This document shows positions 1-4,858 of a stretch of DNA of 5,471 bases, piece after piece (positions within the stretch are counted from its first letter, which is position 1; each line of letters starts with the position of its first letter). Both the position numbers and the translations under genes were made by a program. This stretch comes from Bryobacteraceae bacterium (lineage in GTDB: Bacteria; Acidobacteriota; Terriglobia; Bryobacterales; Bryobacteraceae). The notes beneath the pieces were generated by a model. The model ran no database searches. It saw only the letters and a list, made by a program, of their open reading frames with translations, and was not told the DNA's origin. The DNA is taken from NCBI GenBank assembly GCA_030044325.1, contig JASHWA010000048.1, positions 1-5,471 of the forward strand, written 5' to 3'.

Positions 1-15
1 AGCCTGTCGCTGAGC

Positions 16-38
16 GCGGCGGAAAACCAGCCCGCCGC
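16..38. repeat. Inverted repeat, 7-bp stem
   Basis: GCGGCGG at 16-22 is perfectly complementary to CCGCCGC at 32-38, with a 9-nt loop. It is made only of G and C in a GC-rich background, so chance is a real possibility. It is listed because three further inverted repeats follow in the same non-coding stretch. No T-tract follows on either strand. Confidence 0.4.
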
Positions 39-70
39 CTGGCGCAAAAAAAAGCCGTCTGCGGAACGCA

Positions 71-94
71 CGTGCGTTGAGGTCGCAACGCGCG
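71..94. repeat. Inverted repeat, 9-bp stem with one wobble
   Basis: GCGTTG at 74-79 pairs perfectly with CAACGC at 86-91 around a 6-nt loop. The stem extends outward to 71/94 with one G-U wobble. It overlaps a 14-bp perfect palindrome at 65-78 (AACGCACGTGCGTT), so two alternative structures compete for the same bases, or the palindrome is a protein-binding site. There is no T-run, so it is not a classical intrinsic terminator. Confidence 0.45.
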
Positions 95-95
95 C

Positions 96-127
96 GGGAC
101 AGCCGCCTAAAACCGACCGGCTGTCCC
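96..127. repeat. Inverted repeat, perfect 10-bp stem
   Basis: GGGACAGCCG at 96-105 is the exact reverse complement of CGGCTGTCCC at 118-127, with a 12-nt A/C-rich loop (106-117). This is the strongest stem-loop in the window. It lies 43 bases before the GTG start of the next gene and is not followed by T residues on either strand. It could be a processing or stability element, a cis-regulatory leader stem, or one copy of a dispersed palindromic repeat. Its genomic copy number cannot be judged from this window. Confidence 0.6.
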
Positions 128-147
128 ACGGCGGCCTCAAACGCCGT
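128..147. repeat. Inverted repeat, 6-bp stem
   Basis: ACGGCG at 128-133 pairs with CGCCGT at 142-147 around an 8-nt loop. It directly abuts the 10-bp stem-loop ending at 127, so the two would stack as adjacent hairpins. The second hairpin ends 22 bases before the start codon at 170. Confidence 0.45.
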
Positions 148-169
148 AGGATGAAAGTAACAAGCCGAA

Positions 170-784
170 GTGAGCGTTCCCTGCAAGATCTGTTCGAAGC
201 GGCGCGCCAGGCGCTATTGTCCCGGCGTCAGTGGCGATATCTGCGCGGTGTGCTGCGGCACCGAACGCGAAAACACGGTCGATTGCCCGCTCACCTGCGA
301 GCACTTACAAGCCTCGCGCAAACACGAGCGTCCCAACATGATTGCGGAAGAAGCTCTACCCAACCGCGACATTCGCGTGGCCGAGGAATTCCTCGAACAA
401 CATCAGCACGTGGTGATGTGGCTTGCCGCCGCGCTCAGCGCCGCGATTGAAAAGCAGCACGCCATCGATTGCGACGCGCGCCAGGCGCTCGACGCCATCA
501 TCCGCACCTATCGCACACGCGAATCCGGCTTGATCTACGAAACCCGCCCCCAGAATCCCTACGCCGCGGCGATTCAGGACGAGCTGCGCGGCTCGATCGA
601 GCAACTGCACCAGCGCCTGGCCGAGGAGAGTGGAATGCATACTCTGCGCGACGCCGACGTGCTCAAAGTTCTCGTGTTCCTCCAGCGCCTGGAGCTTTCC
701 TACAACAACGGCCGGCGCCGTGGACGCGCCTTCGCGGACTCGCTGCGGACCTCGTTCCCCGCTCCTTCCTCCGTCGCCGTATGA
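170..784 (+). CDS. Cys-rich putative metal-binding protein of unknown function
   Basis: The 204-residue protein starts at GTG; an in-frame TAA at 158-160 leaves no earlier start except within 161-169. Its first 55 residues hold eight cysteines (5, 8, 17, 25, 28, 29, 39, 43) plus His45 and His52. The pattern CxxC-x8-C-x7-CxxCC-x9-CxxxC suggests one or two structural zinc sites, although an iron-sulfur cluster is not excluded. Residues 70-180 look helical and soluble, with no signal peptide or membrane segment; a notable stretch is GLIYETRPQNPY near 120-131. The tail (182-204) is Arg- then Ser/Pro-rich. I do not recognise a named family, but the Cys block with the CCGTER stretch recalls uncharacterised acidobacterial proteins. 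The stop overlaps the start of the chelatase gene (ATGA, 781-784), implying cotranscription and translational coupling. The Shine-Dalgarno sequence is weak. The gene is sound; the function is unknown. Confidence 0.85.
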   Translation: MSVPCKICSKRRARRYCPGVSGDICAVCCGTERENTVDCPLTCEHLQASRKHERPNMIAEEALPNRDIRVAEEFLEQHQHVVMWLAAALSAAIEKQHAIDCDARQALDAIIRTYRTRESGLIYETRPQNPYAAAIQDELRGSIEQLHQRLAEESGMHTLRDADVLKVLVFLQRLELSYNNGRRRGRAFADSLRTSFPAPSSVAV

Positions 785-1152
785 TCGCCTACATCGTGTT
801 CGCGCACGGATCGAGCGTCGAATCGGCCAACCACGCGGTTCGCAACGTCGCCGCCGAAGCCGCGCGCCGCGGCGGCTGGGCGCTGTATGAAACCGCGTTT
901 CTGGGCGGCGGCCGTCCCGATCTGGTCGAAGCCGCCGCCCGCCTTGCCGCGCGCGGGGCAGCCGAAATCGTCGTCATCCCGTACTTCTTGACTGCGGGCC
1001 TGCATCTCGAACGCGATCTTCCGGAACTGCTTGCCCGGATTTCGCGCGCCCATCCCGATCTCGCCGTCCGCGCCACTGTACCCCTGGACGGCCATCCCGG
1101 GCTGCTCGAAGCCCTCCTCGGCCGGGCGAAAGACAGGGAGATCGGCCGCTGA
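781..1152 (+). CDS. cbiX: Single-domain CbiX/SirB-type sirohydrochlorin chelatase
   Basis: The 123-residue protein matches the CbiX family, which inserts Co2+ or Fe2+ into sirohydrochlorin for cobalamin or siroheme synthesis in the cytoplasm. The N-terminus carries the family strand plus HGS motif (His9, Gly10, Ser11). The central strand-loop, VIPYFLTAGLHLERDLP at 65-81, supplies the second conserved histidine (His75). The C-terminal PLDGHPGLLEALLGR (101-115) matches the closing family motif. The length fits the short one-domain form that dimerises, not the two-domain enzymes of about 260 residues; there is no His-rich tail. ATG 781 is chosen because homology begins exactly there and it overlaps the upstream stop. 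The same frame is open to 469, but the extra sequence is an Arg/Pro-rich shadow of the upstream gene. No tetrapyrrole gene lies nearby, so the metal (Co, Fe or Ni) cannot be assigned. Confidence 0.85.
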   Translation: MIAYIVFAHGSSVESANHAVRNVAAEAARRGGWALYETAFLGGGRPDLVEAAARLAARGAAEIVVIPYFLTAGLHLERDLPELLARISRAHPDLAVRATVPLDGHPGLLEALLGRAKDREIGR

Positions 1153-1364
1153 TGCCGCGCCTGTGGCTGCTCTCGCTCGGCGCGCTATGCGTGTTCGTAA
1201 TCGTCGCCGCCATCATGCTGAACGTAATGCCCGGCCCGCTCAAAGAGTCGGATTATCTGGTGATCGGTTCGGTGGCCACGCTGGTCGCGCTGCTGGTCAT
1301 GTTCCTGGCAGTCATCTCCACGGCCAAGTCCCGCGACGTGTTTTTCAAGAAACGACGGAAATAA
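1152..1364 (+). CDS. Small two-helix membrane protein, function unknown
   Basis: The 70-residue protein has two predicted membrane segments, about 4-26 and 35-56, joined by a short loop containing PGPLKESDY (27-35). It ends in a strongly basic tail (KKRRK at 66-70), which by the positive-inside rule places both termini in the cytoplasm. Its ATG overlaps the chelatase stop (TGATG, 1150-1154), and AGGGAG at 1135-1140 is a plausible though distant ribosome binding site. The context implies production together with the chelatase and the Cys-rich protein, but gives no mechanism. I do not recognise a family. It has no signal-peptidase site and is too small to be a permease alone. An accessory subunit or membrane anchor is possible, but this is only inference. 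Confidence 0.75.
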   Translation: MPRLWLLSLGALCVFVIVAAIMLNVMPGPLKESDYLVIGSVATLVALLVMFLAVISTAKSRDVFFKKRRK

Positions 1365-1369
1365 CGCGC

Positions 1370-1396
1370 TCATACTTCCCGCTCCCGGGCCGATAC
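1370..1396 (+). promoter_or_regulatory. Possible sigma-28 (FliA/SigD) promoter of fliS
   Basis: GCCGATAC at 1389-1396 matches seven of eight bases of the sigma-28 -10 consensus GCCGATAA. At the expected 11-base spacing the upstream octamer TCATACTT (1370-1377) matches TAAAGTTT at only four of eight positions. The box lies just after the stop of the small membrane gene and upstream of fliS, a gene that belongs to the flagellar regulon in many bacteria. The -35 match is poor, so this rests on the -10 and the context. Confidence 0.4.
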
Positions 1397-1415
1397 GTAG
1401 CGCCGTCCGCCCGGG
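1384..1415. repeat. Inverted repeat between the membrane gene and fliS
   Basis: CCCGGGC at 1384-1390 is the reverse complement of GCCCGGG at 1409-1415, with an 18-base loop. No T-run follows on the plus strand, so it is a poor intrinsic terminator. It overlaps the candidate sigma-28 -10 box and would sit partly in the fliS leader. It may be a weak terminator of the upstream three-gene unit or a chance GC-rich pairing. Confidence 0.35.
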
Positions 1416-1467
1416 GCTTGTGAAATTCCGCAATATCCACCCGCATATTGCCGAAAAGATCAAAGGA

Positions 1468-1893
1468 ATGAACCGCAAAACATACGATCAGTACCTGCGT
1501 TATGAAGTGATGAGCGCCGATCCGCTGAAACTGGTGCGGATGCTGTATCGCGGCGCGATCGACGCGGTCAGCTCGGCCCGTGCGCACCTGCGCGACGGCG
1601 CGATCCGGGAGCGGTCGCGCGAAATCACGCGCGCTCTGCGCATCCTGCATGAACTGCTGCGCTCGCTCGATCGCGAAAACGGCGGCGATGTCGCGAAATC
1701 GCTCGCGCGGCTCTACGCGTACATGACCGACCGGCTGCTGGAAGCCAACGCGCAGCAGTCCGGCGCTCCGCTTGAGGAAGTCGCGCGCCTGCTGGCCACG
1801 CTCCATGAAGGATGGTCCGTGATCTCCGTCGATCCGCCCGCGCCTGAATCCGCGGAACCCGCGGAATATGAGCCGGTAAGCTGTTCCTATTAA
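1468..1893 (+). CDS. fliS: FliS, flagellin export chaperone
   Basis: FliS binds the C-terminus of cytoplasmic flagellin, keeping it unpolymerised until export through the flagellar type III apparatus. From ATG 1468 the protein has 141 residues. It shows the family pattern: YDQYLRYEVMSADPLKLVRMLYRGAI (6-31), a helical region with SLDRENGGDVAKSLARLYAYM (66-86), RLLEAN (89-94), and a final helix PLEEVARLLATLHEGW (101-116). A Pro/Glu-rich tail of about 25 residues follows and is longer than usual. The frame is open to an upstream GTG at 1420, adding MKFRNIHPHIAEKIKG. I prefer ATG 1468 because family similarity begins beside it, although its Shine-Dalgarno (AAAGGA at 1462-1467) is very close. No flagellin, fliD or csrA gene is in the window, so it is separated from the usual neighbours. 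Confidence 0.9.
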   Translation: MNRKTYDQYLRYEVMSADPLKLVRMLYRGAIDAVSSARAHLRDGAIRERSREITRALRILHELLRSLDRENGGDVAKSLARLYAYMTDRLLEANAQQSGAPLEEVARLLATLHEGWSVISVDPPAPESAEPAEYEPVSCSY

Positions 1894-1947
1894 GCCGGTC
1901 TTAAGATTGGGCGGCTGACGCGCTTTTCGCTAACATGGATAGAACGC
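1894..1947 (+). promoter_or_regulatory. Gap between fliS and the ABC operon, with a weak promoter candidate
   Basis: TTGGGC (1907-1912) and TAACAT (1931-1936), 18 bases apart, resemble a housekeeping sigma-70-type promoter at three of six and four of six positions. A short inverted repeat (AGCCG 1893-1897 with CGGCT 1912-1916), enclosing the palindrome TCTTAAGA (1899-1906), could form a weak hairpin after fliS. It is not followed directly by a T-run. GGATAGA at 1937-1943 is the only Shine-Dalgarno-like sequence before ATG 1948. The gap is consistent with separate transcription of the ABC pair but does not prove it. Confidence 0.3.
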
Positions 1948-2706
1948 ATGTCCGATCTGTCCCCCGCGATTGAGGTTACTAACCTTCGCAAGCTGTACGG
2001 CGAAAAAGCCGCCGTGGATGGACTGACTCTCACCGTTCCGCGCGGCTGCTTTTTCGGATTTCTCGGGCCCAACGGCGCCGGCAAAACCACCACCATCAAA
2101 ATGCTCATGGGCCTGGCCCCGCCCACCTCGGGAAGCATTTCGCTCCTGGGCCTGCCGATGCCCGGGCACGCTCTCGAAATCAAGCAGCTCATCGGCCTGG
2201 TTCCCGACGAGTCGCTGCTGTTCGATCATCTCACCGGCGGCGAGTTCATCGAATTCGTCGGCCGTATCTACGGCCTCGACCGCGCCGTCGCGCGCGAGCG
2301 CGCTTGCGAGCTGATGGACCTGTTCGAGCTCGGCGGCAACGGCCGCAAGCTGATCAACGAGTACTCCAAAGGCATGCGCAAGCGCGTGGCCATGGCCGCC
2401 GCGCTGATTCACCGGCCGCAGTTATACCTGATGGACGAGCCGTTTGAGGGCGTGGACGCCGTCGGCGCGCGGCTGATGAAGGACATTCTGCTCGAGCAGG
2501 TGCGCCACGGGGCGACCATTTTTCTCACTTCGCATGTGCTCGAAGTGGTGGAGCGGTTATGCGATCGCGTGGCCATCATCAATGAAGGCCGCGTGGTGCG
2601 CGACGGCTCCATGGCGGAGTTGCGCGAAGGCTCCGAAACGCTGGAAGACGCCTTCGTGCGCGCGGTGGGCGTGGACCGTTCCGGGGAGACGCTCGACTGG
2701 TTATGA
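1948..2706 (+). CDS. ABC exporter ATP-binding protein
   Basis: The 252-residue protein is a single nucleotide-binding domain of the ABC-2/CcmA-like exporter class. Visible motifs are Walker A GPNGAGKTT (40-48), Walker B LYLMDEP (159-165) with catalytic Glu164, D-loop GVD (168-170), and H-loop TSH with His196. The signature YSKGMRKR (139-146) is the SKGM variant of LSGGQ typical of this class. At the Q-loop the sequence reads GLVPDES (83-89), with acidic residues where Gln is usual; related exporters often have E or D there. It would dimerise on the cytoplasmic face and power the permease encoded next, whose start overlaps this stop (ATGA, 2703-2706). ATG 1948 gives the standard N-terminus a few residues before the first strand. 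The substrate cannot be deduced; drug, lipid or peptide export are all possible. Confidence 0.93.
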   Translation: MSDLSPAIEVTNLRKLYGEKAAVDGLTLTVPRGCFFGFLGPNGAGKTTTIKMLMGLAPPTSGSISLLGLPMPGHALEIKQLIGLVPDESLLFDHLTGGEFIEFVGRIYGLDRAVARERACELMDLFELGGNGRKLINEYSKGMRKRVAMAAALIHRPQLYLMDEPFEGVDAVGARLMKDILLEQVRHGATIFLTSHVLEVVERLCDRVAIINEGRVVRDGSMAELREGSETLEDAFVRAVGVDRSGETLDWL

Positions 2707-4355
2707 CGCAGGCGCGCGCGATTTTGTGGGCGCAGTGGCGCACCCTTCGCAACTTCCAGCCCCGCGGCGGCGCCGGGTGGACCGCGCTCATCGGCATCGT
2801 CTGGTATGGAATGTGGGTGATCGTGTCGATCGCGGCCGCGCGCCTGATCGCCAGTCCGTCCAACCTCGGCTTTCTCCGCGTCGCGCTCCCCGGTGCGCTG
2901 CTGATCGTTTTTCTGTACTGGCAGGTGGTGCCGCTGCTGATGGCCGCCACCGGCGCGTCGCTCGATCTGCGCAAGCTGCAAGTCTATCCCATCCCCGTTT
3001 CGCAGATGTTTTCGATCGAAGTGATGCTCCGCGTCACCGCCGGGATCGAAATGATGCTGCTGCTCACCGCGGTCGCCTTCGGCCTGTTGTTCAATCCCGC
3101 GGTGCCCAAATTCTGCGCGCTCGCCGTGGCGCCGTATATCCTGTTCAACCTCTTTATGGCCGTGGGGCTGCGCGATCTGCTGATGCGGGCCATGGCGCGA
3201 AAACGCATTCGCGAAATCGTCGTGTTCCTGATGGTGATGGGCATGACGCTGCCGCAGCTCCTGTTCACGCGCGCATCTCTACACGGAATCGGGCGCGGAA
3301 TCGCGCACGGAGCTCCGGCCGGCCATCCGAGCGGCGCGGCCCGCCTGGTGTTTTCGGGCGACACCTGGCAGGGCTGGCCCTGGAGCGCCGCGGCCAATCT
3401 CGCGCAGGGCATCGACGTGCTGAACTCCTCCCTGGTGCTGATCCTGTGGACCATCGTGGCGGGCCTGTTCGGGCGCTGGCAGTTCTCGCGTACGCTGTCG
3501 TTCGATACCGAAGCGGCCGCCGCTCGCGACACCCGCCCGCGTCCGCGCGAGAGCCTGGCCGAAAGGTTTTTCCGCCTGCCCTCGGCGCTTTTTTCCGATC
3601 CGATGGCCGCGCTGGTCGAAAAAGAAATCCGCATGCTCGCGCGCTCGCCGCGCTTCCGGCTCGTGTTTCTCATGGGATTCACCTTCGGCCTGGTCATGCT
3701 GTTCCCCATGTCGATGGGCCGCGGCGGCGTCTCGAATTCGGTCTTGGGCGGAAATTATCTGACCGCGGTCAGCGTCTATTCGCTGCTGCTGCTGAGCGAA
3801 TCGTGTTTCTGGAATTCCTTCGGGTTTGACCGCTCCGCCGCCCAGATTTATTTTCTCGCGCCGGTCAAATTTTCCCGCGTCCTGATCGGCAAAAATCTCA
3901 GCGCGATTTTCTTCATCGCCATCGAGATTCTGGCGGTCACGGCCATGTGCCTGCTCCTGCGCACCGTGGTCACCGCGCAGAAAATCGCCGAGGCGTACTC
4001 GGTGGCCGCCGTGGTCACCATTTTTCTGCTGGCCGCGGGCAACATGCTTTCCGTGCGCCAGGCGCGCGGGGCGAATCCGGCCACGCAGTTTCGCGCCAAG
4101 GCCGCCGGACGCGTGCAGGCGATGCTGGTGATCATTTATCCCATCGCGTTCGTGCCCATCGCGCTGGCCTACCTGGCCCGCTGGGCCTTCGATGATTACG
4201 CGCAGATCGCGTTTTTCGGCGTCCTGGCGTTCGACGCGATGGTGGGATTGATCGTGTATCGCATCGCGCTCGATTCCGCGGTGGAATCCGCGGAGCGGAT
4301 GAAAGAGCAGATGATCGCCTCGCTTTCGAGCGCCGACGGCCCCATCGCGGGATAG
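2703..4355 (+). CDS. ABC-2 type exporter permease with two fused halves
   Basis: The 550-residue protein is integral to the membrane, with about twelve hydrophobic segments near 26-47, 61-81, 112-131, 139-157, 172-190, 239-257, 319-336, 353-370, 398-420, 432-448, 473-491 and 502-523. A hydrophilic Arg/Pro-rich stretch (264-300) separates two halves of six segments each. Each half has a cytoplasmic motif around a PxPV-like turn (YPIPV at 95-99, FLAPV at 384-388) followed by a membrane helix. This is typical of ABC-2 permeases and suggests internal duplication. The second half opens with VEKEIRMLARSPRFR (305-319), the usual amphipathic lead-in. There is no nucleotide-binding domain, so it depends on the ATPase encoded just upstream. 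One such chain could supply the whole membrane part of the exporter. ATG 2703 overlaps the ATPase stop; GGGGAG at 2683-2688 is a distant Shine-Dalgarno. The substrate is unknown. Confidence 0.88.
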   Translation: MTQARAILWAQWRTLRNFQPRGGAGWTALIGIVWYGMWVIVSIAAARLIASPSNLGFLRVALPGALLIVFLYWQVVPLLMAATGASLDLRKLQVYPIPVSQMFSIEVMLRVTAGIEMMLLLTAVAFGLLFNPAVPKFCALAVAPYILFNLFMAVGLRDLLMRAMARKRIREIVVFLMVMGMTLPQLLFTRASLHGIGRGIAHGAPAGHPSGAARLVFSGDTWQGWPWSAAANLAQGIDVLNSSLVLILWTIVAGLFGRWQFSRTLSFDTEAAAARDTRPRPRESLAERFFRLPSALFSDPMAALVEKEIRMLARSPRFRLVFLMGFTFGLVMLFPMSMGRGGVSNSVLGGNYLTAVSVYSLLLLSESCFWNSFGFDRSAAQIYFLAPVKFSRVLIGKNLSAIFFIAIEILAVTAMCLLLRTVVTAQKIAEAYSVAAVVTIFLLAAGNMLSVRQARGANPATQFRAKAAGRVQAMLVIIYPIAFVPIALAYLARWAFDDYAQIAFFGVLAFDAMVGLIVYRIALDSAVESAERMKEQMIASLSSADGPIAG

Positions 4356-4375
4356 ATTTAGCCGGCCAATGAACT
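4356..4375. other. Convergent intergenic gap, no terminator visible
   Basis: Only 20 bases separate the permease stop (plus strand) from the ogt stop (minus strand). The gap has the palindrome GCCGGC (4361-4366) but no stem with a T-run on either strand. The two transcripts therefore probably overlap at their 3' ends or end by Rho-dependent termination inside the opposite gene. Confidence 0.6.
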
Positions 4376-4858
4376 CTACAGCGAAAGCTGCCGGGCCTCC
4401 AGCGCGAGCAGCGCCTCTTTGGTCGGCAATCCCCCGCCGAATCCGGTGAGTTTTCCGTTCGCCCCGATCACGCGATGGCACGGAATCACGATCGGAATCG
4501 GATTCGACCCGTTCGCCGCGCCCACCGCTCGCGACGCATTCGGATTCCCGATGCGCCGCGCCAGCTCCCCGTAGGAGATGGTTTCGCCGTAGGGGATCTC
4601 CTGCAATCCGCGCCACACGCTGCGCTGGAAAGCGGTGCCCGCGGGCGCGAGCGGAAGATCGAACGCGGTGCGTTTCCCGTCGAAATACTCGCGAAGCTGC
4701 CGCGCGCATTCGGCCACCGCGCCTTTCGACTGGGCAATCCAGCCGGCCTCGGGACGCGCGGGTTTTCCACGCCTCGGAAATTCGATGCGATGGATGGCGT
4801 CGTCATCGCCCGCGATCAGAAGTTTGCCGATGGAAGTGTCCAGGTAGGTGTAATTCAT
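4376..4858 (-). CDS. ogt: Methylated-DNA--protein-cysteine S-methyltransferase
   Basis: The 160-residue protein repairs O6-alkylguanine (and O4-alkylthymine) in DNA by irreversible transfer of the alkyl group to its own cysteine. The active site PCHRV lies at 126-130 with acceptor Cys127. The region FQRSVWRGLQEIPYGETISYGELARRIG (77-104) is the winged-helix DNA-binding part. RAVGAANGSNP (110-120) holds the arginine finger Arg110 and the Asn hinge Asn116, and LALEAR near the end supplies the conserved Glu154. Residues 1-70 form the poorly conserved N-terminal domain of this class. There is no Ada-type zinc domain, so it is an Ogt-like enzyme and not the Ada regulator. The start at 4858 is set by GGAGAGG six bases upstream (4865-4871) and the ATGA overlap with the end of alkA. 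The frame continues to 5005 only as an Arg-rich shadow. All key residues are present. Confidence 0.95.
   Translation of the reverse strand: MNYTYLDTSIGKLLIAGDDDAIHRIEFPRRGKPARPEAGWIAQSKGAVAECARQLREYFDGKRTAFDLPLAPAGTAFQRSVWRGLQEIPYGETISYGELARRIGNPNASRAVGAANGSNPIPIVIPCHRVIGANGKLTGFGGGLPTKEALLALEARQLSL

Larger units (their letters stand above)
1..169. other. Intergenic region with tandem inverted repeats, no convincing gene
   Basis: No reading frame here gives a recognisable protein. Plus frame 1 is open, but its translation is Arg/Pro-rich low-complexity sequence continuing as a shadow of the next gene. A plus frame from position 3 stops at TGA 78-80 after 25 codons and could be the tail of a gene entering from the left, but nothing in it is recognisable. 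The three minus frames are open across 1-106 with nothing recognisable. The region contains four perfect inverted repeats (16-38, 74-91, 96-127, 128-147), a 14-bp palindrome (65-78) and a run of eight A (46-53). It therefore looks like a structured non-coding stretch or leader of the gene starting at 170. Confidence 0.55.

Noticed and set aside
46..78. Minus-strand terminator: palindrome 65-78 followed by a T8 run (complement of 46-53)
   Set aside because: The palindrome is 11 bases from the T-run with only a 3-bp stem directly adjacent, and no minus-strand gene ends here.
1..129. Open minus-strand frames at the left edge, which might start a gene leaving the window
   Set aside because: All three minus frames are stop-free over 1-106 simply because of high GC; none has recognisable sequence or a convincing start with Shine-Dalgarno.
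1..450. Open plus-strand frame through the left region and over the start of the Cys-rich gene
   Set aside because: Its translation is Arg/Ser-rich with no domain, and the overlapping frame at 170 has a structured Cys motif and coupling to the next gene.
469..780. N-terminal extension of the chelatase frame
   Set aside because: Family similarity begins exactly at ATG 781; the extension is an Arg/Pro-rich shadow of the upstream gene.
2534..3829. Long plus-strand frame overlapping the ATPase and permease genes
   Set aside because: Arg/Pro/Ala-rich shadow translation; the ATPase and permease in the other frames have clear motifs and membrane helices.
3279..4709. Long minus-strand frame antisense to the permease and overlapping ogt
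   Set aside because: Charged low-complexity Arg/Gly/His/Asp sequence with no domain, a typical antisense shadow in GC-rich coding DNA.
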